The position numbers and the translations under genes are program-made. The notes beneath the pieces were generated by a model. It saw nothing but the letters and a program-made list of their open reading frames with translations, was not told where the DNA came from and did no database searches. Positions 9,363-19,544 of a stretch of 64,000 nucleotides of DNA are shown in pieces. Position 1 is the stretch's first letter, and each line of letters begins with the position of its first letter. This DNA is from Polytrichum commune (lineage: Eukaryota; Streptophyta; Polytrichopsida; Polytrichales; Polytrichaceae): NCBI GenBank assembly GCA_950295325.1, contig OX485804.1, forward strand, positions 58,642,429 to 58,706,428. The letters run 5' to 3'.

Positions 9363-10694
9363 TACTTCAAGTACCAAATGATCAATAAGTTCTCCTCCAT
9401 TGACAATGCGAGTCACAAGCAAAAGAAATATAACGAGTTGCGAGGAGAAATTTATTTGATAACAGCATCCAACCATGTCTGGTTGAAGTGGAAGAACGTG
9501 TTCGAGAAGCTCGAGACGGGGGACCTGATGGATCCCGACACATGCCTGCTTTTCAACTCGACCGCACGTTTCAAGCAGCTCAAGCCTTTGATGAGAGAAT
9601 TCTTTCGATCACTCCAAGGGCTTTCGGAGACAGACATGGGGAAGGTGGCCACGCACATCCTGCACGTCGAGCCCACGGCAAAGAAATGTTGGGCGCACCC
9701 AAAGATAGTCTTTTCCAAGCCTAAATCATTCGTTCCTTCATGCTACACCATGAAGGAATGGACGGAGAATAAGAAGAAGAAGAACACCATCGTCCAAGAG
9801 TTGCACAAGATAGTCCCCAAAATAAACGTTTTTGTGGATGGGAAGGTCCACGACGCAAACTGGAGAGCGTTCAAGGCGGAGTACAAGTTCACAAGTGCAT
9901 CTATAGCGGCTCTCATCAGGGAAGCGGGGGAAAACTTCCTGCGGTCCAAGCTGGTGAAAGGTGGGAAGAATCGGGCGCTTCCCAATCACACAGCACGTGT
10001 CTTCTCGAATTTCATAAAGGAGAAGAGAATTGTCAGTTTTGAGGGGGACGCGCATTTCAACCTTGTCACCCTGGAGCCTCTAAAAATCCAGGGGTGGCCT
10101 GGCGTTGAGGCTCGCAAGACGATAAGGACAAATGTTGGGGATCAATTCCCCTTTGGGATGATAGACTTTAGGAACATTCCTGGAAGTTTGTTTGAGGGTA
10201 CTATGAGCACCCCCTTCTATGAGCCCTTCCTATCAAAGTTCGTCGACTATGCAAGTCCCAAATTTAGGGAGGTCGACATTTGGTTGTGGATAGTCGAGGA
10301 TAGGAGGGCGGAGCATGTATATGAGATTGCGAGGAAATTGCAACCTGATTATGTTGTCTCTAAATCTCATTACATTGCTGCACCGGCGGAGGGGTCTTAC
10401 TCGACGTTGAAGGACAAAAAAACAAAGCTTGTCGACGTATTGTGTTTGTACTTTGTGTACAAAGCGAACTTGCTGAAGGTTGACAACCACCCCATAAACC
10501 GGATGGAAAAACTCTTCCAAGTACCAGAGGGGTTGGGTGCCAGCAAGAGCCTCTACGACGAGGCCAAGTACGCGAACTATACTGCCGACGAGCTGCGGAT
10601 GGAGTTCTACTTACGGATATTGAGGGCCCTGACAAGAAGAGGGAATTCTATTTTCAACGTCTTCGGGGGTTCCAAACCTATCTATGATGGCATG
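9363..10694 (+). CDS. Exon 3: large domain of unknown function
   Basis: A clean 444-codon exon between a TTTATGTGCAG acceptor (9352-9362) and a CATG|GTAAGT donor (10694/10695), phase 0 at both ends. The protein is globular, mixed charged and hydrophobic, with blocks such as VDIWLWIVEDRRAEHVYEI and LVDVLCLYFVYKANLL. I do not recognise a family. The arrangement (ParB-like box upstream, then a domain with GWPGVEARKT and WLWIVEDR) could be a degenerate nucleic-acid-modifying enzyme, but no catalytic motif is convincing. It has no stop and is the best preserved part of the locus. Confidence 0.65.
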
Positions 10695-10723
10695 GTAAGT
10701 AACTTCAAAATAGTTGGTTTATA

Positions 10724-10745
10724 GTTTGGGTCGACCGACCCAAAC
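10724..10745. repeat. 22-bp palindrome in intron 3
   Basis: GTTTGGGTCG, AC, CGACCCAAAC with perfect arms, starting 29 bases after the donor at 10695. Confidence 0.95.
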
Positions 10746-11854
10746 CTTTTGTATTGGTTTTCTCTTATTGTTTATTTTTCTTGTTCTTGGTGTAATTTAA
10801 TGAGCATATCTCTGATCCAAGTTGTTTTTGGAATGTTGTGAACCCTTTGAGTGGTCCACCACTCTGCGGGATCACTTTTAGTTAGAATGTTAGCATTAAA
10901 AGTTAGAATTGATAGGGAATTTAGGAAAAATTAGTTCATTTAGCATTTAGCCTAGAAGAAGGAAGGTCAAAATGAAACTAAGTAGTGCTAGAAGATAGCA
11001 AAGTAGAAAAAATGTGCTAGCTAGTAAAAACAACTAGCTAAGCAAATATTAGTAGATGCTAGTTATTAAGCAAATGTTAGTAGATGCTAGCTAAGCAAGT
11101 GTTAGTTTATTAGTTAGTGTGAGGCACACAAGACTATTGGAGGTGTTTTACGTAAGAAGATAAAATCGGCGTGAAGAATTTTGAAGACAAAAAAAAAAAA
11201 AAGCAAGGGGGATACTTGCCCACTTGCCCCCTTGCCAACTCGATGGCGGAAAAATTAGAAAGATTTCTAAAGGTTTTTTGTCGGAGCCACCTCGGCGAGA
11301 GGGTGGCAACCTCAACCGGGAAAACCCCCGAGCCAAAATTTCGGGAAAGGGTTTGAAAAATGGATCCGGTGGAGGAGGGGTCCAACCCTTTTGTGAGAGG
11401 GTTTAAAAACCCCTCCTTCCACCTTGTAGCTCTCTCTCTTTCTCTAGTTTTTGGGCGAAGCCCTGCTTCAATGTAGTTAGGAAAAAATCCTTTAGCATGT
11501 ATTCTCAATGGTCTAGAAGAAAGGCTTGAGAACCTCCTCTACTCTCTCTCTCCTAGTTAGGTTGTGTGTTTATTAACACACCAACAAAATTATTCCTTCT
11601 TTTGTAGAGGTAGGTTGGATGGTAGAGTTTTGAGTAGAGGCATTATAGACCTCATCTGCCAATGCCCTGAAGGCTTAGTTCAAAAGCTAGAACAAGATAC
11701 TTATCATTTTTCTCTTAGAGAGATTTCATATAGCTATCCATAGCCGTTTCCCATTTGTGATTTGGTTGAGATGACAATTAGTTATGGATTTTCAAAGATG
11801 GAGTAGAAAAACTGGGTGGTCTTGTGGGTAGCGGCTGCTGGATCAGACCTGCGA

Positions 11855-12420
11855 GCCCAATAGGAATTTTAATTCCAAGAAATTATATTTTTCCCAAGTA
11901 GAACTTTTGTGTAGCTTTCCAAAATGGCTTAGAACATTTGATTTGAGCATGATTTGAATTAGATATGAATTGTGCAAGATGGGACACATAGTTTGAGAAC
12001 TTTTGGTTGACTGCTGCATTACAGAGGACCTGCTGGGTTCACTTCGGCTTACCTTTCTAATCACATATTTTTATCAAATACATATTTTTAATATCTCTCC
12101 AGGGTCATATAGAACGTTTGATTTGACTAAGATTTGAATTAGATATGAATTGTTGAAGGCGAGATACATAGTTTAAGCCTTCTTGATTGACTGCTGTGTT
12201 ACAAGGAGTCCGCTGAATTTCTATTAGCTTAACCTGCTGATGTCATAATTTTTCTAGTTAGAGCTTGTTCATAGCTTTCCAATGGTATAAGGAAAGCCTA
12301 GATCCAAGTAGTAAGGAATGTGCTATGAATTTTTGAAGTTAGAAGGTAGATAGGTGGGTTGGAAGGGTCGGTTGAATCGACCTCACACTTCCAACCCTCA
12401 TAACTTTTGCATTTCTTATC
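11855..12420 (+). repeat. Diverged ~180-bp tandem repeats within intron 3
   Basis: Repeated text: 'gaattagatatgaattgt', 'acatagttt', 'gactgctg', 'tagaac' plus 'tttgatttga' recurs at about 11930-12055 and 12109-12240. A third, weaker unit ('gtcataatttttctagtta', 'tagctttcca') follows to about 12420. No coding potential. Confidence 0.6.
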
Positions 12421-13684
12421 CGATTAGAGTGATTTTTAGATCATTGGAAAGATAATTTGGTGCACTAAGTATAAATATTATGCATAGGATTAAATTACAG
12501 GGCAGAATAACACTTTATATTTTAATTGTTAACTAAGGTACGCTTACTACCAAACTAGTTACAAAGAAGGAGGCAAGGTCGACGCTCGGAAAGTGGAGCA
12601 AGGAAGGAGGTAGCGGCTCGGCCTACATCAAGCCCAAATCAACCGAGGAAAATTGAGGTAAATTAACTAACCTTAAGCCTTCCATTTAGGATTGGAGGGA
12701 GCACGGCTAAGGTACGCATTTCTAAACCCACTCACCTATCCCGTAAGGTCAAGTGGCTTGACCACTTGACCGCCAAGGGAGTACCCAATTCCATTGTTTT
12801 CGGGGCCCTTGGTATGTTTTGTGGTAGTAGCTTCATTTATTAGCAAGTTTCGTGTGTGGTAAGTCGGATTAATCACCGACACGACCACTCTGAATGTTGT
12901 TGGTGGAAAGGTGGGGTTAATGACCCGCGAATCCACTATTATGTTGTTGGCCCCATAGATTGGGAGTAATGGCCCCAATTTATGAAGATTGCGCAACAGG
13001 TTGAACCTACAGGTCGCCCGTCACCCTGGTCCCATTGAGTTGCATTTCGTGGTCTATCCAGTGTAAACACATTTAACAATCAAAACATACAAAATAAATC
13101 GTAAACCCTTGTTGGCAAGAGACCCGAGGTAAGGGGTGATGCCTAATATGTTAATGTAGTGAGTTAGGACGTGCAAACAAAAGTAAGTAATTAAGAAGGA
13201 ATTTGTGTGAAGGGTGGGACTTAGGCCAAGTTCCCCCGCTTAGAAAACTAAATAGAACTAAATAAAGAAATAGGAAGAATTGAATGGTCCATCAAATTGT
13301 CGTTATTCCGTTCGTTGAATTAGGGTGGTATGAGTCACATCCGGTTGGGTGTATCAGAACCATCCCAATTCACAAATTAGGATTGTCTTGGTTTCAAGGC
13401 TGGTGCGTCTGCGCGTAGAATAGGTTGTAGGTTAAGGTTAGAACTAGATATGAAATTGGTTAGTGGAGTTTAAAGCCACACTAGTAAAAAACTAAGGCCT
13501 AACCTCCGGAGGTACTACGACGCATATTTAATCTCCCTTAAAAATCTAACTACTCACGTTATACACCTATCATCCGGGTTCGGCTCGGGCGCCTGCAAAT
13601 GCAGGCCACCTTCACCGAAGGGCTTGTGTGATACTTTTAGGCTCCCTCGAAAGGGGGTGGCCCAAAAGTACCACAAATGTGCAG

Positions 13685-15166
13685 ATGTTGGGTTTGAAGA
13701 TGTATTCCTATATAGAGGACAATGATCTTCAATTTTACAAAACCCAAAAATCCCTCGCCAAGAAGATGGACATCCTCGATTGGATCCCGGGGAGCTACGT
13801 TGAGGAGATTGTAGAGGGGGGTGAAAACCCGATGGATATGGCAAGGCGTGTCAACCCTGCAGAATTTGCCACGAGGGCTCCAGTTGGAGCACCTGAACCA
13901 CTCGTCGGATTGCATCCGGGTACCTCATCTCGGGGGCCACGTGACGAGGCGGAGGAGGAGGAGGAGGAGGAAGAAGAGGACCAGAAGGTCGAAGGGGAGG
14001 TTGAAGAAGGAGCAACGGGTTACACGCAGGAATCCGAAGCCCCTCAACGAAAGAAGGCAATGCGGGCAGCAACTCCACAAAGTAAGTTGGTGCCCGTCCT
14101 GACGGTTGATGATGCCCGCGACATGTACTCCAGGGACGCGACTGCCGCGTTCAGGGAGAGGAGGAAACTAAAAGGCAAGAAACTCTATGGCGACTATGCC
14201 ATCGAGGAGACAATTGCCATTAGCAGCGAAGACGAGGACGACATGGAGCTCGCCAAACGGCTCAGGTCGGACCCTCCCTCTCTAGGTGCCTTCGCAGGGA
14301 TGGTGAAGGTGAAGCCGGAAGTCCTCACCGTGCAAGAAGCCAACGAGAAGAGGTTAAGGGACGAAGAACAGCGCGTCCGCTTGCAAAAGGCCGCTGCTGA
14401 AGAACCCTCAATGCGGAACGAAGTGGCACAGCTAAGGGCTCTCTTATTGGAGCAAGAGCGACTGCGGGCATTGGCCCAACCTCCATCTAGCGCGGACTTG
14501 ATCACGCAAGTGATTCAAGGCATGTGGGCGCAGGGTTTGGTGGTGGCTCCCCCGGGCTCATTTCCACACCTGCCCCCCGGCTTCCCTCCCCAAAACATTC
14601 CTCCGCAGCCCGTGCCGCAATCCTCCTTCAGCTTTCAGCACATGGTTCCCCCCCACGTCCGTCCGTATCCGCCGGTTCAATAAGCGGATGACCCCAATAT
14701 ATGGCGCCTTCCCGGGTCTTCTAGACCTTTGACCCCCCCACCACTTCGGCCGCCCCTGGTGATGCCCCCGCCTCATCAGGAGGACAACCCCCACATGTTT
14801 GGGTCGTCCGACCCAAACCCGCCCCCCCTTACAGTGCAACAAGGCCAATCTCATGGTGCAGGAGAGTTTGGGTCGGCCGACCCAAACCCCGTGACCGCTC
14901 AGTCTTCAATGGACCAGCATGGGTCTGAAAGAGACACACCCATGCCTGATGTTGAAGGTCCTCAAGGGCCTGGTGATACTTCTACTCCTATCCCAATCGA
15001 TGAACCTATGCATGATGCACATGCGGAGGTTGGGTTAGGACAAGGTCCTGACACTGAGCGCTTGCAGGAGAGGGGTGCTGACCTCGTCGGAGAAGGCGGT
15101 GGTGAGAGAGAACGACAAGCGGAGGCGGTGGAGGCTTCCATGGCGTCCAGGCATGACCAGGGAGAG
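13685..15166 (+). CDS. Exon 4: acidic, coiled and proline-rich linker (TAA at 14681)
   Basis: Starts after AATGTGCAG and ends at GGGAGAG|GTAATAC (15166/15167), phase 0. In order: a short conserved stretch (MYSYIEDNDLQFYKTQKSLAKKMDILDWIPGSYVEEIVEGG), a polyglutamate run, a charged region, a coiled-coil segment (RVRLQKAAAEEPSMRNEVAQ), then a Pro-rich tail. An in-frame TAA at 14681-14683 (CAA to TAA is one change) interrupts it; the same frame then stays open to the donor. Two copies of the 22-bp palindrome lie inside this coding stretch (14797-14818 and 14866-14887) and encode FGSSDPNP and FGSADPNP. Mostly disordered, with no enzyme motif. Confidence 0.55.
14797..14887. repeat. Two 22-bp palindromes inside coding exon 4
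   Basis: 14797-14818 (centre TC) and 14866-14887 (centre GC), both with perfect arms. They are translated in frame as VFGSSDPN/FGSADPN-like peptides. Confidence 0.9.
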
Positions 15167-15178
15167 GTAATACACTGA

Positions 15179-15200
15179 GTTTGGGTCGCTCAACCCAAAC
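15179..15200. repeat. 22-bp palindrome in intron 4
   Basis: GTTTGGGTCG, CT, CAACCCAAAC (one arm mismatch). It begins 12 bases after the donor at 15167. Confidence 0.9.
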
Positions 15201-15730
15201 TCCTGGTCTATTGTCTTGTTGCCGTGGTCGTGTCCCCCCTAGCTAGGAGGAACTGCCCCCACCCCGTCCATCCGCTCTCGCATCCCTTCAGCCCCCCCCC
15301 TCTTCGCGACGATTACTCGAACTTGGAGGCGTGCACACAATTTTGTAGATGTTCAATTAGGATAGTTTGAACGGATCGTTCAACGCGGCTTCGCACCCCT
15401 AGGCATTTTGTACATAGAGCATTGCAAACAATAAAATTATTATTTTGTGCTCATATGTTTGTTTTCGTGTTCAAATGTATATTTTGTCCTCTTGCCCCCT
15501 CTTGGATTTGTATGGCCGCCTATGCATAGTGGTTCTTGTATTTTTCACAAAAAATATTGTATTCACTTTAAGTGGACATAGCATGACATAGTCTTCCCCC
15601 GCCTTATGTCGCTCGTCTCCACAAGGATCGGAGCATAGCGTCGCGGCTCCCCGCCGGGCCTCTCCAAGAAGCGAGGAAGGTAGCGCGATGGTCCCCCCCC
15701 ATTTTACCCGCTCCACCTTTGCCGCCTAAG

Positions 15731-16438
15731 ACCCGGTTCCTGGTGTTAGACCTCAACGGGGTCCTCGTCCAATGCGTTCATTGCCCGAGGACCCCCACGG
15801 TGCCCTTTTGCAAGCCCGAGGACGCGAATTACGACGGGCCGCCCACGTTCATAAAGAGCAAGCTAGTTCACCTCCGCCCGTGGCTTTGGACCTTCCTCCA
15901 GATCGCCCAACAACGATGGTGGGTGGTCGTGTGGAGCTCCATGAAGGCCGAGAACACCAATGCAGTCGTGGAGTTCATCTTCAAGGGCATCGAGCCCCCC
16001 TGCATGGTCCTAGCACAGGAAGCCTGTAGAATATTGTACACACCGGACGGCAAAGTCGTCAAAAAACCAAACAACCCCGCTTCCCCCCAATACCTCAAGG
16101 TCTTGAAGCCCATTTTTTGGGACCAGCGACCGTCCTTGATAGGTGTCCCCTACGACGTCCGTCCCACCCGGGAGAACACGCTCATGGTGGACGACAGCGC
16201 CGCAAAGAACATGTTGAACCCGACGGCCAACTTGATAGTTTGCCCTACGTGGACGGTCGAGAAGGTCCGGGACCGATTTTTGTTAGACCTTAGTAAATAC
16301 CTGCAGGTGCTCAGGGGAAGCGGACTACCTGTAAACAATTTTGTTAGGAATAATCCGATAGGTGAGAGATACTTGGATCCACGAGACCATTTGTACAGAG
16401 AGTTGTTCTCTCACGCGAAATTTAACAAGCTCATTTGA
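15731..16438 (+). CDS. Exon 5: HAD/FCP1-like phosphatase domain
   Basis: Begins after CCGCCTAAG (acceptor, 15721-15730); no ATG lies at the start of this frame, which supports splicing from exon 4. TRFLVLDLNGVLVQC is HAD motif I, with the second Asp of DxD replaced by Asn, as I recall for some plant FCP1-homology proteins. VVVWSSMK fits motif II, and LMVDDSAAKNMLNP is the VDD motif. FCP1/NIF-like HAD domains act on phosphoprotein Ser/Thr; with the Asn, activity is uncertain. The frame ends at TGA 16436-16438 (FNKLI). Whether this is the true C-terminus or a further in-frame stop before exons 6-7 is open. Confidence 0.75.
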   Translation, partial: TRFLVLDLNGVLVQCVHCPRTPTVPFCKPEDANYDGPPTFIKSKLVHLRPWLWTFLQIAQQRWWVVVWSSMKAENTNAVVEFIFKGIEPPCMVLAQEACRILYTPDGKVVKKPNNPASPQYLKVLKPIFWDQRPSLIGVPYDVRPTRENTLMVDDSAAKNMLNPTANLIVCPTWTVEKVRDRFLLDLSKYLQVLRGSGLPVNNFVRNNPIGERYLDPRDHLYRELFSHAKFNKLI

Positions 16439-16446
16439 GGCAGTAC

Positions 16447-16470
16447 GTGTGTGTGTGTGTGTGTGTGTAT
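16447..16470 (+). repeat. (GT)n microsatellite
   Basis: Run of about eleven GT units immediately after the exon 5 stop, inside the presumed intron 5. Confidence 0.9.
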
Positions 16471-16577
16471 GCGCCCGCCCACTTTGTGTAATATATGCTT
16501 CATATGTATCTTGATTTTCACGCGCTCTATCAAATCCTCCTCCCTTGGGTTTTGTTTCATTTCCTTTTTTGCGCCAG

Positions 16578-16931
16578 CGTTTGGAGCCTTCGATTGAGAT
16601 CGTCAGCGAGTCAAACTTGGGGAGTTTATTCTACGAGACCGTTTACGACGCCGCGTCAACCATTGACTACCCCAAGGAGCCTCTTGACGCCGGCGTCGTC
16701 AATAGCCCCCCACCCAAGCAGATCTTACAGAGATCTCCGTCCCCGTCGCCGCTCAAGGGCATAGATCGCAAATGCGTCCGGACGTCCCCCTCTCGGCCCG
16801 GCGGCAGTATTACACCTCAACGGCGGCTACGGATGGACGCACGGCTAACGAAGAGTGGAACCCTTCCTATTCCTTTGCGGGACGCCTTGCCCCTCCTCGC
16901 CAACTCCGACGGGAACGCCCCCGGTGACAAG
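16578..16931 (+). CDS. Putative exon 6: basic Ser/Pro-rich region
   Basis: Acceptor TTTTTTGCGCCAG (to 16577) and donor GACAAG|GTGACC (16931/16932), phase 0. It encodes a polar stretch beginning RLEPSIEIVSESNLGSLFYE, then a basic Ser/Pro-rich segment (SPSPSPLKGIDRKCVRTSPSRPG). Similar composition and splice phase to upstream exons suggest the same gene, but the TGA at 16436 intervenes, so it may be a separate transcript or a decayed tail. Confidence 0.4.
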
Positions 16932-17006
16932 GTGACCCCCCCCCCCCCAAACATGGTTAACCGCGCATTACAATCATTTTGCACTTAAAAAATGATCGTG
17001 TGACAC

Positions 17007-17028
17007 GTTTGGGTCTTCCTCCCTAAAC
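17007..17028. repeat. Degenerate 22-bp palindrome in intron 6
   Basis: GTTTGGGTCT, TC, CTCCCTAAAC: same length and outer bases as the family, several mismatches. Lies in the presumed intron 16932-17061. Confidence 0.55.
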
Positions 17029-17061
17029 TAGCACATGTGGTCTTGCATTGACGCGTTGCAG

Positions 17062-17393
17062 GTTGCTCCCACCCGTAAACCTATGCGGTCTAGTGCGTCC
17101 ATCGAGTTCGAGCGTATGTACGCCATGACCAGAAATGCGAGACAATCCACTTCATCGTATTCGAATTCTTCGACGTATATTTCGGGCGGCCGACGGACTC
17201 CAAAATGTGTTATGGATGGCGGTCACCCCAAGAATGGCTATAGTCGCGGGGCGGAGATTTTCAGGAATGTTGAAGCAATGCGAGCAAAAGAAGCCGCAGC
17301 AAAAGAAAAAGAGGCAAAAGAAAAAGAGGCAAAAGAAAAAGAGGCAAAAGAAAAAAAAACAAAAGAAAAAGAGGCAATCTCGGAGGCTAGATA
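17062..17393 (+). CDS. Putative last exon 7: lysine/glutamate repeat tail
   Basis: Acceptor GACGCGTTGCAG (to 17061) with phase-0 reading VAPTRKPMRSSASIEFERMYAM, ending in a highly charged helix of 5-residue KEKEA repeats (15-bp minisatellite, about 17297-17376) and a TAG at 17391-17393. A long charged single helix is the only structural expectation. Confidence 0.45.
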
Positions 17394-17534
17394 GGCCATA
17401 GTAGGCGTAGGGTTTTGGGCCATAGGCAACATCATTTTGGGTCGCACTATCCAATGGATGTGTGGTGTTAGCATGCTATGCATTTTACATGCCATGCTTT
17501 GTATGTTTTTTTTGCAATAATATAAGTGTCACAT

Positions 17535-17800
17535 GATTTCCCCTTCAATATGGTCCAAGGTTTGGATTGCCCTAACTAAACCATCACAAATATGAGTTTG
17601 GAATATTTTGTATGTTATATTATATTGGTTCATATATTTCCCCTTCAATATGGTCTAAGGGTTTGGAGTGCCCTACCTAAACCATATTCATACAAGATCT
17701 CATATTTTGTGTGCGATAATATGAATGTTTTAAGATTTCCCCTTCAACTTGGCCTAAGGTTTGGATTGCTCACCCTAAACAATCCCAAATATGAGTTATT
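17535..17800 (+). repeat. ~100-bp tandem repeat holding degenerate 22-bp palindromes
   Basis: Three diverged units of ~98-101 bp, each beginning 'tttccccttcaatatggtc'. Each contains a 22-bp GTTTGG...TAAAC segment (17560-17581, 17661-17682, 17759-17780) with the length and end bases of the palindrome family but 5-6 arm mismatches. They lie just 3' of the locus. Confidence 0.6.
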
Positions 17801-19495
17801 AATGGGGTTCTTGTTCTAAACACCCGACACAAAGTGTTCGCATCTTACAACTTTCTCCAATATGTGTTCCATTTATCCTTGTTCTTATTTATGTGAATGT
17901 CTCAAAATGCCCAAAAAGTCTCAATTTACAAATATAGTGTTCATTCATATTGTCCCCCATTTAATTCAATCCGTCAAATTTGATCTCCAATTTAATTGAG
18001 CTACACTAGATATGATATTTGGTGTCATATTTGGTATTATGTCACTATGGTAACTTTTCGTATGACAACTTCTTATGAATAAGTGACAAAATATTGTCAT
18101 GGATGATGGATGAGTTCACCCATTGGGAAAAACCCTACCTTCTGTTGTCAACAACTTGTGATGAAATGTTGTCATGGATGATAGAAATTTGGATGAAAAA
18201 TCACTTGGTAAGTGACAGTGATTGCAACACTTTAAATGTATTATTTTCCCAAAAACTTTACGAGGAATGACAAATAATGTTGGGTTAACATTTAGTGTTG
18301 GTGACACTATACCATGGTTTACAATTAGTATTGAGCAAGACAATTAAAATTGGTGACATTGAATATCATGTTTAGTGTACTTGTTCAAAGCAACTAATTT
18401 ATAGAACTGTACATTCGGTAATCGGAGATTTTTTCATGATTTTGAGACTATTGAACAAATAAAGAACAAGAAAAACACAAAAAACATATTCAATGTGACT
18501 TAATAAAGTGATTTGCATGGGCAAAATTAACCAATTTGGCACAAATACAAGTCATCACAACAAGAAATTAAACAAGATATTAAACCATTTGCATTTATTT
18601 TGAGACTTTCCAAAGTCTCTAATTAACAAATATAATGATAACAAGTTAGATGCTACAATACAGTAGATTTGCAGATATTTGCTACGAATTAGAAAGAGTG
18701 CCCTAAATTGTCTTATATGATATGTAGGCCCCTTGAATGTGGTCACTCTTCTTAATCTCACACCTATAATTGGGTGTTATGTGGCAAGCTTGTTGATAAG
18801 AACAAACACCAAAAAGACATGTGTTGCAATGAGATTGGACCATGTGTTCAAAAGATGGATATCATATTCGTTTCAATAGTTAACAAAATTGGGAGGGTCT
18901 ATGTGATCTTTAAAGAGAAAGAAAATCTTCACTTTGACCTCTTATACTTTTGCATATAATTATGTTTCCAAAACTTGATTAAGTGATAAATTTCTTCATT
19001 ATTTATGATTGCTTACCAAATGAGGTAGTTCTCTACCTGATCGAAAGGTCAAAAGTGTCTGTGTAGTTGAAAGTGCCAACATGGGGGAATTGCAAGGTCT
19101 ATACTCTTGTGAACCATGTGTGGTCATGAGTTAATTAAAGATGAGGTATTCATCTGAATAATTGGCACCCTATTAGTAGATAGAATGTTACTTTGAGGTA
19201 TTTTCCAAGACCCTAAGGTAAATATATCTAAATCATGAACTCATTTTATAGACTCTATTTTGTTTGTAAATTGTACCATTTGGCCAAATCTTGAACTTTT
19301 GACATAAATTGGCATTAATCCATAACAAAATGACAACAATACATTTGCGGTACATGCAAATACAATTGAATGATTCTTGGTTGCAACACTATCTTGAAAC
19401 TCTCAATGACCACCCAAAGCATGCACACAAGACCAAATCGTCAAAGAGTTAATGCTTTCAGTTACTATGTCCTTGGTGACCCGATGTGATGCTAG

Positions 19496-19498
<3 letters not shown>

Positions 19499-19541
<43 letters not shown>
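19499..19541 (+). repeat. (CT)n microsatellite
   Basis: Uninterrupted CT dinucleotide run of about 21 units. Confidence 0.95.

Positions 19542-19544
<3 letters not shown>

Larger units (their letters stand above)
10695..13684 (+). other. Long intron 3 (2990 bp)
   Basis: Bounded by GTAAGT at 10695 and AATGTGCAG at 13676-13684; joining across it keeps phase 0. It contains a 22-bp palindrome near its 5' end, a GC-rich promoter-like block (11210-11480, with GGGTTTAAAAACCCC and a CT-rich run) and diverged tandem repeats at 11855-12420. Most of it may be a degraded inserted element, but I could not find matching ends. An alternative acceptor (TACTTTTAG, 13639) would be out of frame. Confidence 0.5.

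Noticed and set aside
10837-13570. A complete LTR element inside intron 3
   Set aside because: TG...CA candidates exist, but flanking duplications (AATGT/AATGC) are imperfect and the ends do not match each other; not strong enough to call.
13851-14078. Minus-strand frame with a polyproline run
   Set aside because: Shadow of the GAG-rich polyglutamate stretch of exon 4.
17152-17495. Minus-strand Phe/Cys- and Ser/Phe-rich frames resembling membrane proteins
   Set aside because: Antisense of the KEKEA repeat in exon 7.
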